Source of the DNA: Neopestalotiopsis rosae | Lineage: Eukaryota > Ascomycota > Sordariomycetes > Amphisphaeriales > Sporocadaceae | DNA: 64,000 nt | NCBI GenBank assembly: GCA_023078685.1 | Contig: JALGAS010000007.1 | Coordinates: forward strand, 1,302,001-1,366,000 | Direction of reading: 5' to 3' | Shown: positions 11,603 through 23,200 of the stretch, piece after piece | Layout of the letters: the number at the start of each line of letters is the position of its first letter | Position numbering within the stretch: the stretch's first letter is position 1 | Notes under the pieces: model-generated | What the model saw: the letters and a program-made list of their open reading frames with translations, nothing else | The model's database searches: none | What the model was told of the DNA's origin: nothing | Position numbers and translations under genes: made by a program

Positions 11603-12191
11603 CTACGTCGCGTACTTGAGAGGGTCACAATCCTTCTTATTCTTCTTGTGCAAATGCAGATCCTCAAAGTCCCAATCATCAAGCATGCGAACCTGGAAAA
11701 AGAAAAATTAGCTTGACATCAAGGTAGAAGGCGCTTTATCTTGATGTGCATAGACTAGAAACTGGAATCTGGTGGGGAAAACTCGCATTGAGGCCGACCA
11801 CGTCGCCAGCCCAGGATTTCCATGAACCTTCGGGATCCATCAAGACACTACTTCCACAGCGTCCACAAAACTTGTGGGCGTTCTTCTCGGTTGCAAATCT
11901 GTACTCGGAGAGGGAATCCTTGCCAGAGATCCATTCAATCTCGTCACGTCCGGGAAAGATCATGAGGTAGCCATTGCGCCCACAGATGCTACAATTGCAC
12001 ATCTTTACAGGGACATGGTAGCCCGGTTGCTTGGTCAAAACCTCGTGCTGGATGCGAAAGCGGACGGTGCCACAGTGGCACCCGCCCGTGTGCTCGGCCT
12101 TGGGTATCGGGTCATCGTTGAAGCGCCAGACTATAGAGTCTCCTGGTCTAGGCTGGAGTGTTTGGGCTTCTGTTACGGTCGAAGTAGACAT
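11603..12191 (-). CDS. GFA/CENP-V-fold zinc protein
   Basis: 164 residues in two exons, 12191-11787 and 11692-11603. The fold is that of glutathione-dependent formaldehyde-activating enzyme-like proteins. Zinc-binding cysteines are visible in GGCHCG (residues 38 and 40), MCNCSICG (65, 67, 70) and FCGRCG (109, 112). Many fungal members have no proven substrate, so an enzymatic role is only inferred. The intron (11786-11693, 94 bp) begins with GCGAGT rather than GT and ends in CCAG. Using this GC donor joins GLN to VRMLDDWDF exactly as the family requires; reading through instead gives an early stop. Start is ATG 12191, with a TATATAAT box about 110 bases upstream. A decayed copy of the 3' half lies at 7624-7850. 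Confidence 0.88.
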
Positions 12192-12896
12192 TGTTGTAAC
12201 AAGCTTCAATTGTTATGATATGATGTGCAGTGATTGAACAAACGAGAAGAGAATTGATGCCTGTTTAATAACCGCGGACGTTGCGAGAATTACCTGGCAT
12301 TATATAGGCTCTACTCAAACGATGTAGGAGCGGATGAAGCCAGTTTCCTGATAACGTATATTTTTGCCAAGATCCATTGCGCCGCATCGCGTCAAGTGAG
12401 CTCAAAAGGGCAAAAAAGAACTTTTGTCGTCAGCCAACCACTCAAGCATCTCAGATATGCACTGCTACCTTGAACATAACGGACTATCAAAAGAACTAGT
12501 GCGACTATTTGCCGGGAAACGTTGATCTGTTTTATTTCCCTTTCTCCTTGGTAGACCATCTAGCACCTATATAGGTAGTCGTGTAGTTTTTAAGTAGTGT
12601 GCCATGTATTCTCATTGGAGGCAATGTATAATGAGCATATTTTGTGCATCCGAATTTAGTACAACGTAGGCGGGCTGCTCTCCTCATACTCAGGCCCCAC
12701 ATACGTCCGTCAAGCACAACCCCCGGTCCCCCACCGCCCGCCCCAGTAACAAGACTTGCCATGATTATAGTTTATAGGATTATGTGATCCCGAGCTGATG
12801 GGGGCCCACAATTTCTACCAATGCATAATCTTCGCAGTTATTGCATTCAGACATGATTTGTGAGCCAGATACATGATCAATATCGACGACAATCCC
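12192..12896. other. Intergenic region upstream of the GFA gene
   Basis: About 700 bases. The left part carries the GFA-gene promoter. The right part is the 3' side of the epimerase gene. The short open frame near 12532-12762 has no family resemblance and was not called. Confidence 0.5.
12299..12306 (-). promoter_or_regulatory. Possible TATA box of the GFA-family gene
   Basis: TATATAAT on the minus strand, about 110 bases upstream of the ATG at 12191. The position is compatible with a TATA element plus a leader of normal fungal length. It is a sequence match only. Confidence 0.4.
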
Positions 12897-14099
12897 TCAT
12901 TTCTTCAAGTTGGCCGCCTCGATGTCCAATGTAACCGGGATGGTCTCCAGTAGACTTTTGCCCTGGGGCTCCCAGCCAAGATACTTTCTAGCCCGCGCCG
13001 CGATTCCATGCGAGTGCAACTCCCAGCTGGGATGTCCAACCTCCTTGTTTGTCACCTCGCGAACGTGCGGTCGGGTCTCGTCCGTCAGCAGACCCTTCTT
13101 CTCGGCCTCGGCTGCAATGAACTTGGCAATGTCGGACCATACGTGCGCACCACTCTCGAGGAAATAGTAGGCATGCGGGCCAAAGATCTCAGGGTTCTCG
13201 CGCTTCGATGGGTCTGTCGCTGCCTCGACGGCCAGCACTAGGGCGGCTCCCAGATCGCTGACATGCACGTGATCCCACTCAGCGGTACCTGGAGGCAGGA
13301 TGGGGGCGTAGCCATTGTTCAGAGTAAATCGCGTCATGCCCGGAACCTGCATGCTACCCTGGTTGACCGGGCCCCGACCCTGGCCGAAGATGGTCGGCGG
13401 GCAGATGATCAGGGTCTTGACGGCTCCCCCAGAGGTCCCGTTGGTGCCGAGGACCAGCCTGTCGATTGGGCGATGGGGACACTTGTCTGGGAGTTCGTCC
13501 GTAATCAGGACAACATCGTCTATGTCGTGCAATGTGTCCCTGCGAAACTTCTCGTCTTCAGACTTGTCTAGCCCTGCGATGAGCATCGTGCCCGATATGT
13601 GAATCCAATATCCGGGCTTTTTTGCTGTGTGACTACTCGCCAGACCTTTAGCGATGGCTCGGGCAGACGGTTCATCGTCTGCAGAGTCCGCTGTGTCTAT
13701 CGAGAAATTAATTTCATATTTCCAGGGAGATAAAAATCAAGCCAAGCAAGACCTACGAACGACAATGTCTGCCTCTGCTGCTGCCTTCTCAATGATATCT
13801 TCCGAGTCCAGACTACCGTAGATCAGGTGAATATTGTCCTTTGCCGGGTACTTGTCAAGAAACAATTTGCCTCTTTCCTCATTTCGTAGCAAAAGCGTGT
13901 ACTCAAATTCTGGGTGTTTGTCGTAGAGCTGATAGAAGGTCTCTCCTCCCACAAAACCTATACCAGTCTTAGTTGATTACTCATTATTCAAGACTTCACT
14001 GCGGCTAATGTTTCACCTGTCACGCCGGTTCTACCTTCGGATTAGTGCCTTGTTCACCCAAACCACAGCGTATGCTTACAAGAATATTTTTGAAGCCAT
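12897..14099 (-). CDS. NAD-dependent epimerase/dehydratase family protein
   Basis: 344 residues in four exons: 14099-14080 (20 nt), 14030-14017 (14 nt), 13957-13757 and 13696-12897. The introns are 49, 59 and 60 bp with donors GTAAGC, GTGAAA and GTAGGT and acceptors GTAG, ATAG and ATAG. Only this structure yields an uninterrupted start MASKIFLTGVTGFVGGETFY, with the Rossmann motif TGxxGFVG. Further family marks are ADIVVHTADSADD (about 74-86) and GYWIHISGT, with VHVSDLGAALVLAVEAA near residue 235. It belongs to the extended SDR superfamily of nucleoside-diphosphate-sugar epimerases and related reductases. In filamentous fungi this subgroup is usually uncharacterised, and the substrate is unknown. 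The 14-nt microexon is likely to be missed by gene finders. Confidence 0.88.
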
Positions 14100-14388
14100 T
14101 GCAGATATCTTCGTCGTCGTAGTACGTGCTGCGATACGATAGCAAATAATGTCAGTTCCGGTAGAGTTGGCGAGTATTGGATTTCCTCGAGCACGAATAC
14201 TTTCAGTAGCGGGGTAGAGGGTTTAAGCATTGGTCACTAAACCCAAAGAGGCTTTGCGATGAACAGAAGAGGAAAGTGCTTGGTAATCCAAATGCCGGCG
14301 AATACTTTATTTCCGATGTAGTTTTATGCTTCATTTCCCTTCAACAATGAAATTTTCGCGGTGCAAGTACACTAGATCAGCAGGACTC

Positions 14389-17314
14389 TCAGTGGTCTAT
14401 GGCGAAATAGACCTTGACTTCAACCTCGTTACTCCACCCTGCCTTCAAACCCAGTTCTTTCCATGCCGTCTCTATATCGATGCGAACGACATGCTCATCC
14501 GCCTTGTCAATCGAGACTGTGTGAGGTGGAACAGCCTGGCCTTGTATAGTGACCATAAAGTCTCCTTCAATGGTCAATTGGGGAAGTACAGAGATGTAGA
14601 CACCTATCCCACTATTAGTACTTTGCTTCACCGAAAGGAATATTGCTGCTTCAGCGCGTTGAGCTACTTACCCAGTACACCAAGAGCCTTGACTCTCGTG
14701 TCAAGGAATACACGACCATCATGCAGCCAATCATACTCGCTTGTGGTTATGGCAGCAGCGCCAGTCATCTTGCCCACAAGTCCGAGATTCGCAGTATGCA
14801 CACTACCGAGGCTGTCGCTGTTAAATTGCGTGAGAGGGAATGCAGAAAGGATATCATAACCTCTGACTTCAAGTGAGATGGGAAGAAGTGCGCGGACAGA
14901 GTCTGGCTTCATGACAGGTGACACAATACCACTACTGTGAGCACGCACGATATAGTCCATGGAAGAGGTCACGCCAAAGAAGCGCGACAGAGGAATGAGT
15001 TCTGTCAAAGGTCGCGCCGAGATGTTAAAGACACCTAGCATAGGTGTACCAGTCACTGCTCGACCATGATAGCAGCCTACTTTGAGAATCGCGTCATCGT
15101 CATAACCAATGTATTGATCAAGAGCGCGACCAAGAACACTTGGACGGAAAATGACCGTCTTTCCTCGAGGTGTCGGACCCGTCATCTGGTTGATGAGATC
15201 CAAATTGTGTTCTCCTGGTGTGTCGGTGATGTATATGGGTCCGCCACTGACGCATCGCGCGGCAGCATGGAATCCCGAGTAGTCATGAATGGTTTGGAAC
15301 ATATCCCAGTCAGGAAGTATGTTGAGATGCTGCGTCAGCAAGCTATTGTGGGCATTGGTCCAGATATGCCAGGGGTGCGACTTGGGAATTGCCGGGAAGA
15401 AATCGTCCGAATTGCGTACTAGTACAGCTGGTCTGTTACGCGGTAGCTGCGAATAGAAGAGGATATGGGGTGTTTGCGACATGCAGGAGATTGCCTTGAT
15501 GCTGAAGTAGCGGAGTGACGAGATCATCCAAGCATCCAAATACGGGTTGGTCAACTCGCGACGATGCTTTGCCGATTCGATTGTGTCAATCATGAACTGA
15601 GCATCGGTCTTGACACCATCAATGCCACAATCAGCGAGAAAGCGGTAAAAGTCATCGTAGAATTTGCCGACATCCTCTTGAGTGACCACAGTCATTGGGC
15701 CTCCCAGGGGCAGGTTCCGTCTCTTTGCGTCTTGTCTGTCAACCAGTACAGTCTTGTAAGTCTGATCCAGCTTGCTTCCAGCGTGGATACCGCCCCAATA
15801 TCCAAGCAGTGCGTGCCATACAGCAATGTGCTGAATGTTGGGGTGCTTGGACCGGATCTGCGTGACTGTCTCCTTGAGACCTTTCGGGAACGTCTTGGGA
15901 TCGGCTTCAAAGCTCTTCCATCCACGCTGGAACTGACTTTCATGAGTGTAATCAATATCTTGCCAATTGTCGTCAATGATTAGACTTGTGACGTTGATGT
16001 TGTTTTCTGCCAGTTTATCAACGGCATTGAACACTTTTTCGTCCGTCAAGTCCTGGCCCAGAGCATTCCATGTACCTAAGATGGAGTCAGTGGGAAGGGT
16101 CTTCAGGGACATTCACTCGACTTACAGTAGCCCAGTCCATCATACCAATTCTCCATCCATTCAGGCTTGACGCCGTCTCGGAGGGCCTTGAGCTCGGTTT
16201 CTAGCTCGTGGCTGGCCGTCTTGGCTGCTTGAACCACACTCCTCGATTGGTACATGACCGCAGCGAGAGCACTTTCGAAATTGTTGCCAGTAGCTGCCAG
16301 CACCAAGCCGGACGAAGCGTTCTCGCCATCATTGCGAATCTTTTTCCTGTCAGCATGACACTTCCTCATGGAGGCAGTAGACTTACGTGTACAAGGGGCT
16401 GTCCAGACTCGGAATGCTGGAATACGGCATTGATATCATCGATACCGCTCACAGCCAGAAGCACCAGGTGTCGACCAGTGGGACTGAGAAAGGCAACCAC
16501 GACAGCATCCTGATCAAGACTGAACTCTGTCTTGCCATGTCGAGGGGCGAGCCATGGAGTCCAGATACGGACGAGTGCAAACCATCTGCGTATATCTATG
16601 AGTCACCTGACACTTGCAATGTGAAGGGTTCAAAGAAGACACGACTCACCCAAGGTATCCTCCCCAGGGTACACCAATTCTAAAGTCGGCATAGGACGAG
16701 GCGTCCCCATCCGCGGCCGCGATCGGAGCCTTGATGGACCACAGCTCAGTACCTGGACACTGGCTTACGAGACTGGAGACCTTGAGGTCAGGGTTGAGAT
16801 CTTTAATGACCGCAGAAAAGTCGGTAGAATTTCCAGCGGTCGAGGCCTCGGGGTTGATGACTATAGTACCATCGCCAATGCTCTGCTCATCTTTAACCCA
16901 CCGCCAAGGCTTGTCTGCAGCGCCACGGAATTTGATCGTAAAGGTCAGTGAGTTCGAGACGGTCAAATTGGAGCTAAAGTGTAGTCGTATTTTCTTGGCT
17001 TGTTCTCTCTGCAATGAAGTCGGCGTTGGTCCATCGTTGACACGCGAGAGAGCGGTCTCGGTCCAATCGCCATTCCCCGCATTGTGCCAAATGGAAGCTT
17101 CCCAGGGCTCATTGACATCGGCCTCATCGACATCAATAATAACGACGAATTTGATGTTTCCCTTTTTGAGCTGCGTCACCTGTCCCAGAGGCGGATAGCT
17201 CGAGACTGTGGCACCCATCTCGTCGGTGCCGATGCTAAGTTCAGGTGGGGGTTTCTGCTTGGGAATGAAGACCGCCTGGAACTCCTTCTCGAAATCGTAG
17301 TCTTCGTCACTCAT
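14389..17314 (-). CDS. Raffinose synthase / alkaline alpha-galactosidase family protein (GH36-type)
   Basis: 898 residues in five exons: 17314-16650, 16585-16387, 16339-16126, 16075-14672 and 14603-14389. The introns are 64, 47, 50 and 68 bp and all junctions keep phase. The N-terminal domain is beta-rich (ELWSIKAPIAAADGD, FRIGVPWGGYLGGW). The barrel begins at WYDGLGYCTWNALGQDL. The nucleophile motif GVKTDAQ is at about residue 517 and the acid/base candidate VRNSDDFFP at about 583. SGGPIYITDTPGEH follows the layout of Sip1/raffinose-synthase proteins. There is no signal peptide, so a cytosolic enzyme acting on alpha-galactosides is inferred. Actual substrates in fungi are not established. 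The first residues (MSDEDYDFEKEF) are acidic and tail-like. Confidence 0.9.
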
Positions 17315-18057
17315 GGTGGATAGTATTGGGCCTGGTCACGTTTTTGGTATGGGAAAGTATCAAAACAAGAGAAGAGGAAATTCGATTCAAAACAAATTCT
17401 ATTGTATGCAATAGTCGCAACTTCCCGTACATATACACGTGAGTGGTACCGAACCTAATGTCAATTGCAACCTGATGGATGATCGAGCTTGAGCTTACAG
17501 CGCATACACACGTACCTAGCCGATACTGGAGCTACCGTTTGCTCAAATCGGGGGTGAGATAGATTGCTCCCCGAGCTGCACTTGCAGCTGTTTCACCACC
17601 AATCACAATGGGCATTTTGTATGACGTCCCAGGTGCAGGTAATTGTGGTTCGGGCGTGTCTATGTGTTTGGTCACTGGTGTCTCATTCGCGTCTCTGATC
17701 TCTGCTGCCATCGGCACGTTTTCTTGAACTTCCGCCGACCCGCACTAGACTAAGTGGTGGAATTCCACTAGCCACTTCACCAGCCACATATATTAGTGCC
17801 ACTCAGAGCCGACCAAATTCCAGCCCGGCGTCATCCGAGCAGATTTTCATTTCGAGCCAATTGGCTTTCAGCAAGACCAGCTTATTGCGGTGGCTGCCTC
17901 GTATCTTAGGCCATCACAAATTTGATCAGTGCACTGACACCAATTCGCCTGCAAGCTTTCTGCTGCCGTGCTTGAGAGCCAAAAAAGCCGAGATCGTGAC
18001 GAACCTCCCATCAAACCACTCATCTCACGCCCTATCCACCGCCCATCCACCGTCGCG
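17315..18057. other. Divergent intergenic region
   Basis: 743 bases between the GH36-type gene (minus) and the processing-peptidase gene (plus). Both promoters lie here. One possible small ORF (17532-17717, minus) is listed separately. The last 100 bases before ATG 18058 are C/A-rich, like a leader of a well-expressed housekeeping gene. Confidence 0.5.
17532..17717 (-). CDS. Possible small protein, 61 residues, unknown
   Basis: An ATG-started open frame (second Met two codons on) of 61 residues, MPMAAEIRD to PDLSKR. It has a proline-rich middle (PEPQLPAPG) and an alanine-rich helix (GGETAASAARGA). It has no recognised family, signal peptide or membrane segment. The composition is protein-like rather than random, but the length is within chance for this genome. 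It could equally be part of an unspliced leader. Confidence 0.25.
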   Translation of the reverse strand: MPMAAEIRDANETPVTKHIDTPEPQLPAPGTSYKMPIVIGGETAASAARGAIYLTPDLSKR

Positions 18058-19743
18058 ATGGCTTCAAGGAGACTCGCTCTGAACCTCGCCCAGGGCATCC
18101 GCAGCCGAACTGCTGCCCCTGCCCTGAGCTCCCTGAAGCGAGGCTTTGCTACTCCCGTCTCGTCGCCTGCCGGCGCAAAGACCCAGACCACAACATTGAA
18201 GAATGGCCTGACCGTGAGCCGCCTCCCGACCAATTGGCCTCGCCGCCCATCAATTATCGCTGTTTCTGACCTTCTTGACCTCTAGGTCGCTACCGAGTAC
18301 TCGCCATGGGCCCAGACCTCCACCGTTGGAGTATGGATCGATTCCGGTTCCAGATCCGAGACCAACGAGACCAACGGCACTGCACACTTCCTAGAGCACC
18401 TTGCCTTCAAGGTACAACCGATACCGACGCTCCGCAGACATCGAGCATTCAGACTGATTGATAAAACAGGGCACCGCCAAGAGGACGCAGCAGCAATTGG
18501 AGCTCGAGATTGAGAACATGGGTGGACACCTCAACGCATACACCTCGGTGCGTGATAAATCGAACCGCCATGCCGCGGCCGCGAATCCGTTTCCTCACTA
18601 ACACACACGTAGCGCGAGAACACTGTCTACTTCTCCAGGGCATTTAACGCCGATGTCCCCCAGTCCGTCGACATCCTTGCCGATATCCTCCAGAACTCCA
18701 AGCTCGAGCCCTCGGCCATTGAGCGGGAACGCGATGTCATTCTGCGCGAGTCTGAGGAGGTTGAGAAGCAGCTCGACGAGGTTGTTTTTGACCACCTCCA
18801 CGCCACCGCATACCAGCACCAGCCTCTCGGCCGCACCATCCTCGGCCCCAAGGAGAACATTCGCGACATCACCCGCACCGAGCTCACCAACTACATCAAG
18901 TCCAACTACACCGCTGACCGCATGGTCCTCGTTGGTGCCGGTGGCATTCCCCACGAGCAGCTCGTCGACCTTGCCGAGAAGCACTTCTCTGCTCTCCCCA
19001 TGACCTCGCCCCAGAACTCCGCCTACCTCCTGTCCAAGAGGAAGCCCACTTTCATCGGATCCGACCTGCGCGTTCGTGACGACACCATCCCCGCCGCCCA
19101 CATTGCCATTGCCGTTGAGGGTGTTAGCTGGAACGATGACGACTATTTCACCGCTCTGGTTACTCAGGCTATTGTCGGCAACTACGACAAGGCCATGGGC
19201 AGCGCTCCTCACCAGGGAAGCAAGCTCAGTGGCTTCGTTCACCAGAACGACCTGGCCAACAGCTTCATGAGCTTTTCCACCAGCTACAGCGACACTGGGT
19301 ATGTTATTACTTGAATTGGGATAGGTAACACGGACAAATATGCTAATTCTTATAGTCTCTGGGGTATCTACCTCGTCTCCGATAAGCTGACCGCCCTTGA
19401 CGACCTTGTCCACTTCACCCTCCGCGAGTGGTCTCGTCTTTCTCAGAGCGTAACCGAGTCCGAGGTTGAGCGCGCCAAGGCTCAGCTCAAGGCCTCGATA
19501 CTGCTTTCTCTCGACAGCACATCCGCTGTTGCCGAGGACATTGGCCGTCAACTCATCACCACCGGCCGCCGCATGAACCCTGGCGAGATTGAGCGCACCA
19601 TTGACCGCATCACCGAGAAGGACGTTATGGAGTTTGCCAACAAGAAGCTGTGGGATCAGGATATTGCCATCAGCGCCGTTGGCAGCATCGAGGGTCTCCT
19701 CGACTACCAAAGAATTAGAAACGACATGAGCAGGAACTTCTAA
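18058..19743 (+). CDS. MAS1: Mitochondrial processing peptidase beta subunit
   Basis: 477 residues in five exons: 18058-18213, 18286-18411, 18470-18547, 18613-19298 and 19356-19743, with canonical short introns. The N-terminus is a typical presequence ([19 protein letters not shown]), rich in Arg/Ala/Leu and free of acids. The inverted zinc-protease motif HFLEH is at residues 86-90, with the distal glutamate in [11 protein letters not shown] about 76 residues later, so this is the catalytic beta subunit and not alpha or Core 1/2. The conserved [11 protein letters not shown] segment follows the zinc motif. It cleaves presequences of imported precursors in the mitochondrial matrix, as a dimer with the alpha subunit. 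In some fungi this subunit also serves as Core 1 of complex III. Housekeeping gene. Confidence 0.96.
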
Positions 19744-20252
19744 GGTGGTGGTTGTTGATGTCTAATAGAATTGGCTTGTGTCTGAGAGGAGTGGAAAACC
19801 ACCGGTTCATAGAGTGTATCAGATACCGCACTTAGTTGTACCATAAAGACTTTTCATCTGTTTGTACGCAACTCGATTTTGCAAGAATAAGACCCTGTCC
19901 GACGTGCGCAGTGATGCTGCATGTTGTATGTCCGTCCATACTGATCTATTGCAGACTGGGCGCGATCTAAGTCAAGAGAGGCGTCCGCCGTTGTCAGCTT
20001 TTCTCTGCTGGATCAAATCAAGTCTTTTCACGGGATATGTATGATACACAATCATCACGTTCCTTGTCCTCCCTATCCACTTTCTCTTCCCTCTCCTTTC
20101 TCCATACATAGAAACTAACTTGCTGCCATCTTTCTCTTATTGTCTCGGGAGGACTCTTGAACCTTTTTGGGGCCTATCTGGATCATAAGCACTTACTGGC
20201 TCGATCGGTCTAGCCAAAATTCGTCCGTATTTCTGTGCAGACACAATCACGG
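19744..20252. other. Convergent intergenic region
   Basis: 509 bases between the 3' ends of the peptidase gene and the NACHT gene. A pyrimidine-rich stretch of C/T runs lies around 20056-20100. No gene or repeat was recognised. Confidence 0.5.
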
Positions 20253-23200
20253 TTAAATATCTGATCCTTTCCAGCGCTTAATCGATCTGTGGCTGCCGGC
20301 AGAACCAAAACTTTCAACACTGCTTGTTTCACTTGTTTCACTTGATGGTGCACTTTCACACCAATTGCTTTTTCTAGATGATCCGTACGCGAATCCGTTG
20401 GTCCTGAAACCGCGGAAGTCAAGACCTGGATCTTTGCCTTTTACGTTTATCATGTACTTGGTGATAGAAGGGTACCACGACTCGAGCCTTTGCTTTTTGA
20501 CAAAGTCGTGTAGTTGAAGGGCTGGAGAAAACTTTTCACTGAGTAGCAACCAGCGAGTCCATGATCCCTCCAGAAGTCGGATTACTATCTTCCAAGGATT
20601 TGCGCCTGCAAGCTGAGCTTGCCGAGCATGCCAGAAAAATCTGTTCGTAACATAGGAGAGGAGCGCCGGATGATCCTGAAGAATCTGGGTAGGAGTACCT
20701 TTTGAAGAATAAACTGCGGAAGCACTTTTCGAATTTTCGAAGGTGCCTTGCTGAATTTGAAATTGACTTGAAGCCACCCATTGATCAATGTCGATTCCGC
20801 AGGCGCTTGTGGATAATGATTGGAATGACGCGAGTAATGAATGTCTCTCTGAACTATGTCCTTCTGCTCCAGGTGGAAGCAAGTAGACTTCTTCGGGCTC
20901 ATTGTGTCGTTTTATGATTTGGATCTCTCGGTGGCCGTCTTGATCAACTGACGATTCTGTTGACCGAGATCCTCTTCGGTTGTCAAGACGAGAGTGTCGA
21001 CTGCGGGCTTCGACTAGAGCATCAAGTTCGTGAATGCCAAGGTAATCCAAGCATGTCTGCATTATTTGGAGGTGACCAGTTGCCGCGCAATTCCAGACTC
21101 CCTCCTGGCGAAGGTTGGAGAATCCATCTCCTGTACGAAACAATTCCTGAGCAGAGTGATGAATGAACTCTACCACCCTAGTTTCTCCGTGTGAGTGGTC
21201 CAACGACCCGGCTCCTGCCCTCATGGACATCATTTCCTGGCCGTCATTGGTGTCTGTAGTCATCGTTCTGACCTCAAGTAAGCCTCTCGATAAACTCTTG
21301 ATTAGCATCTCGAGTTGATCGTCACTCTCGGTGAAGTATTCAGACCTGCGCCAGTCGTGTAGGGATAGCAATCCGGGTTGTCTTATAAACGCCATAATAT
21401 GGTGCCACTCGTGAAGTCGGAGAGGTGCGATCGCCAGCGAAGCCCATTGAAATAGTCGGATGGTCACTTGTTTCATTTCGACATCAATAGGGTCAAGGAT
21501 CCTTGAGTACAACTCGTCCAGGGACGCATGCCGCTTAGACACCGTTTCTGGAGAGATCCTTTGGCCCTCGTGATAGTTTTCAATCGTCCTCTGAACCGTC
21601 AATACGGCCCAGAGAAATACACCCCGTGATGCTCTGACCAGCTGGTCTTTCAGGTCACCCAGATAAGGCTCTGGCATAGCCACAAGTTGAAACTGCTTCA
21701 CTATATACAGCCCAATGTCGTGCCGGTTGCTGCGGTCTACCGTAATGACGGGACAGTTGGAGAGGGTGATATGTGGGAAGTGCCTCGTGGATATCAGGAC
21801 GTTCAGTTGAGCTCCAGATTCGTACGCTGTCCGGGTGATGTCTCGCCAAAGGCATGCTAGTGATCTCGGCGTTGAATACGGAGAGATGCTACACTCATCG
21901 AGGGCATCAATAATCAAGAACGTCCTCCTTTTCTGGGGTATGCATAGCACGCACTCCAAAACGTTTCTCAGAGTTGTCAGTGACAGTGTATCTTCGTTAT
22001 CCCACAGTCTCTGAATAAGATCGGCTTCTTTTTCGTAGAGAGGTAGGAGTTGGTACAGTAGGGACCTAAACATGTCGATGAAGGATTGTTCTAATGTTTG
22101 ATGCTGAGAATGAAAGAAAAACTTAGCAACTATCCTGACAGTTTCGGCTGGTCCAACAAGCGATATCCGGCGACATGCCTCTTTCATCAATACCGATTTG
22201 CCTGCCCCAGGTTTCCCTCGGAGTAAAAGGAGGCCCTCGTGTGAATCAAGATTTCGACCCTTGAGCCAATCTAGGTATTTCTCATGCTCAAAAAGCCAAG
22301 AGCATGTTCCATTGGCTGGCTTCGGTATGCTCTGGTATCGTTGATTCATTTCAGGAAACTTGAGTTTCTGATGAAAACTTCTCGCAATGTCAGGGATTTG
22401 GTCCGCAATACCTTCACTGCCCCCCTGTGCTAAATTCCTAGCTCTCGAAACAAGTATTTGACGCTGTATCAGACCATTCTGGTGGAGTCTACTTTCGTTC
22501 AACTCAAGTATGGACTGATAAATGGAGCGGAATTCACCTGCTACTTTACGATAGTTCGGGTCATCCGCTCCAGTGAATCGACACATGTCCATGTGATTGG
22601 CTTGAATCGATTCAGCCCGTTCTCTCGGGTCGCCTAGTAATGAAGAATAGTCCGGAACGACCTTATTGCCAAGGACGCCGAGATGAATTCCAGTCAACCC
22701 GAGGCTTTCTTGAAATGTTTTAACTCGAAAGTCATACTTGGACCAAAGTCCGGAGAAAGATTCCTGGGCACGTTCCAGATCGCTTGTCTTGAGACCGAGT
22801 GTGTCTAGAATGGCAGATGTTGTTTCCATACGTAAGATACTCAGGACTGATCTCGCCCACTCGCCAAGGGCCGAAAGATCGGGGCTGCCTCGGTGGGGTG
22901 TGCCCATGAAAATGACTGCAGCGGTAGAGTCAACGATATTCTTCAAGTCTACATCTACTGAAACAGCAGATGCTGCTAGTGCCTAGAGATGAACGATCAG
23001 CAGCGATATATGCATAGATGTCTTGAGTCACGTCATACCTCTTTCACCACGATCCCGCCAAGGCTATGCGCAAGAAAAACCAACGGGCGGTCTTGTGTTC
23101 TCTCTCTACTAAGGGCGTACAAGAGATCTTTCCCATGAGACAGGACATGATTCTTGTTTGTCGGACCAGTCATATATCTCGAGATTTTTGTGTCATATCC

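Noticed and set aside
620..14099. Complete secondary-metabolite cluster
   Set aside because: Only tailoring-type enzymes and a possible regulator are visible; no PKS, NRPS, terpene cyclase or prenyltransferase exists in the window.
18598..19710. 370-codon open frame opposite the processing peptidase
   Set aside because: Antisense shadow of a GC-rich conserved gene; it crosses a real intron and has low-complexity Val/Gly/Leu composition.
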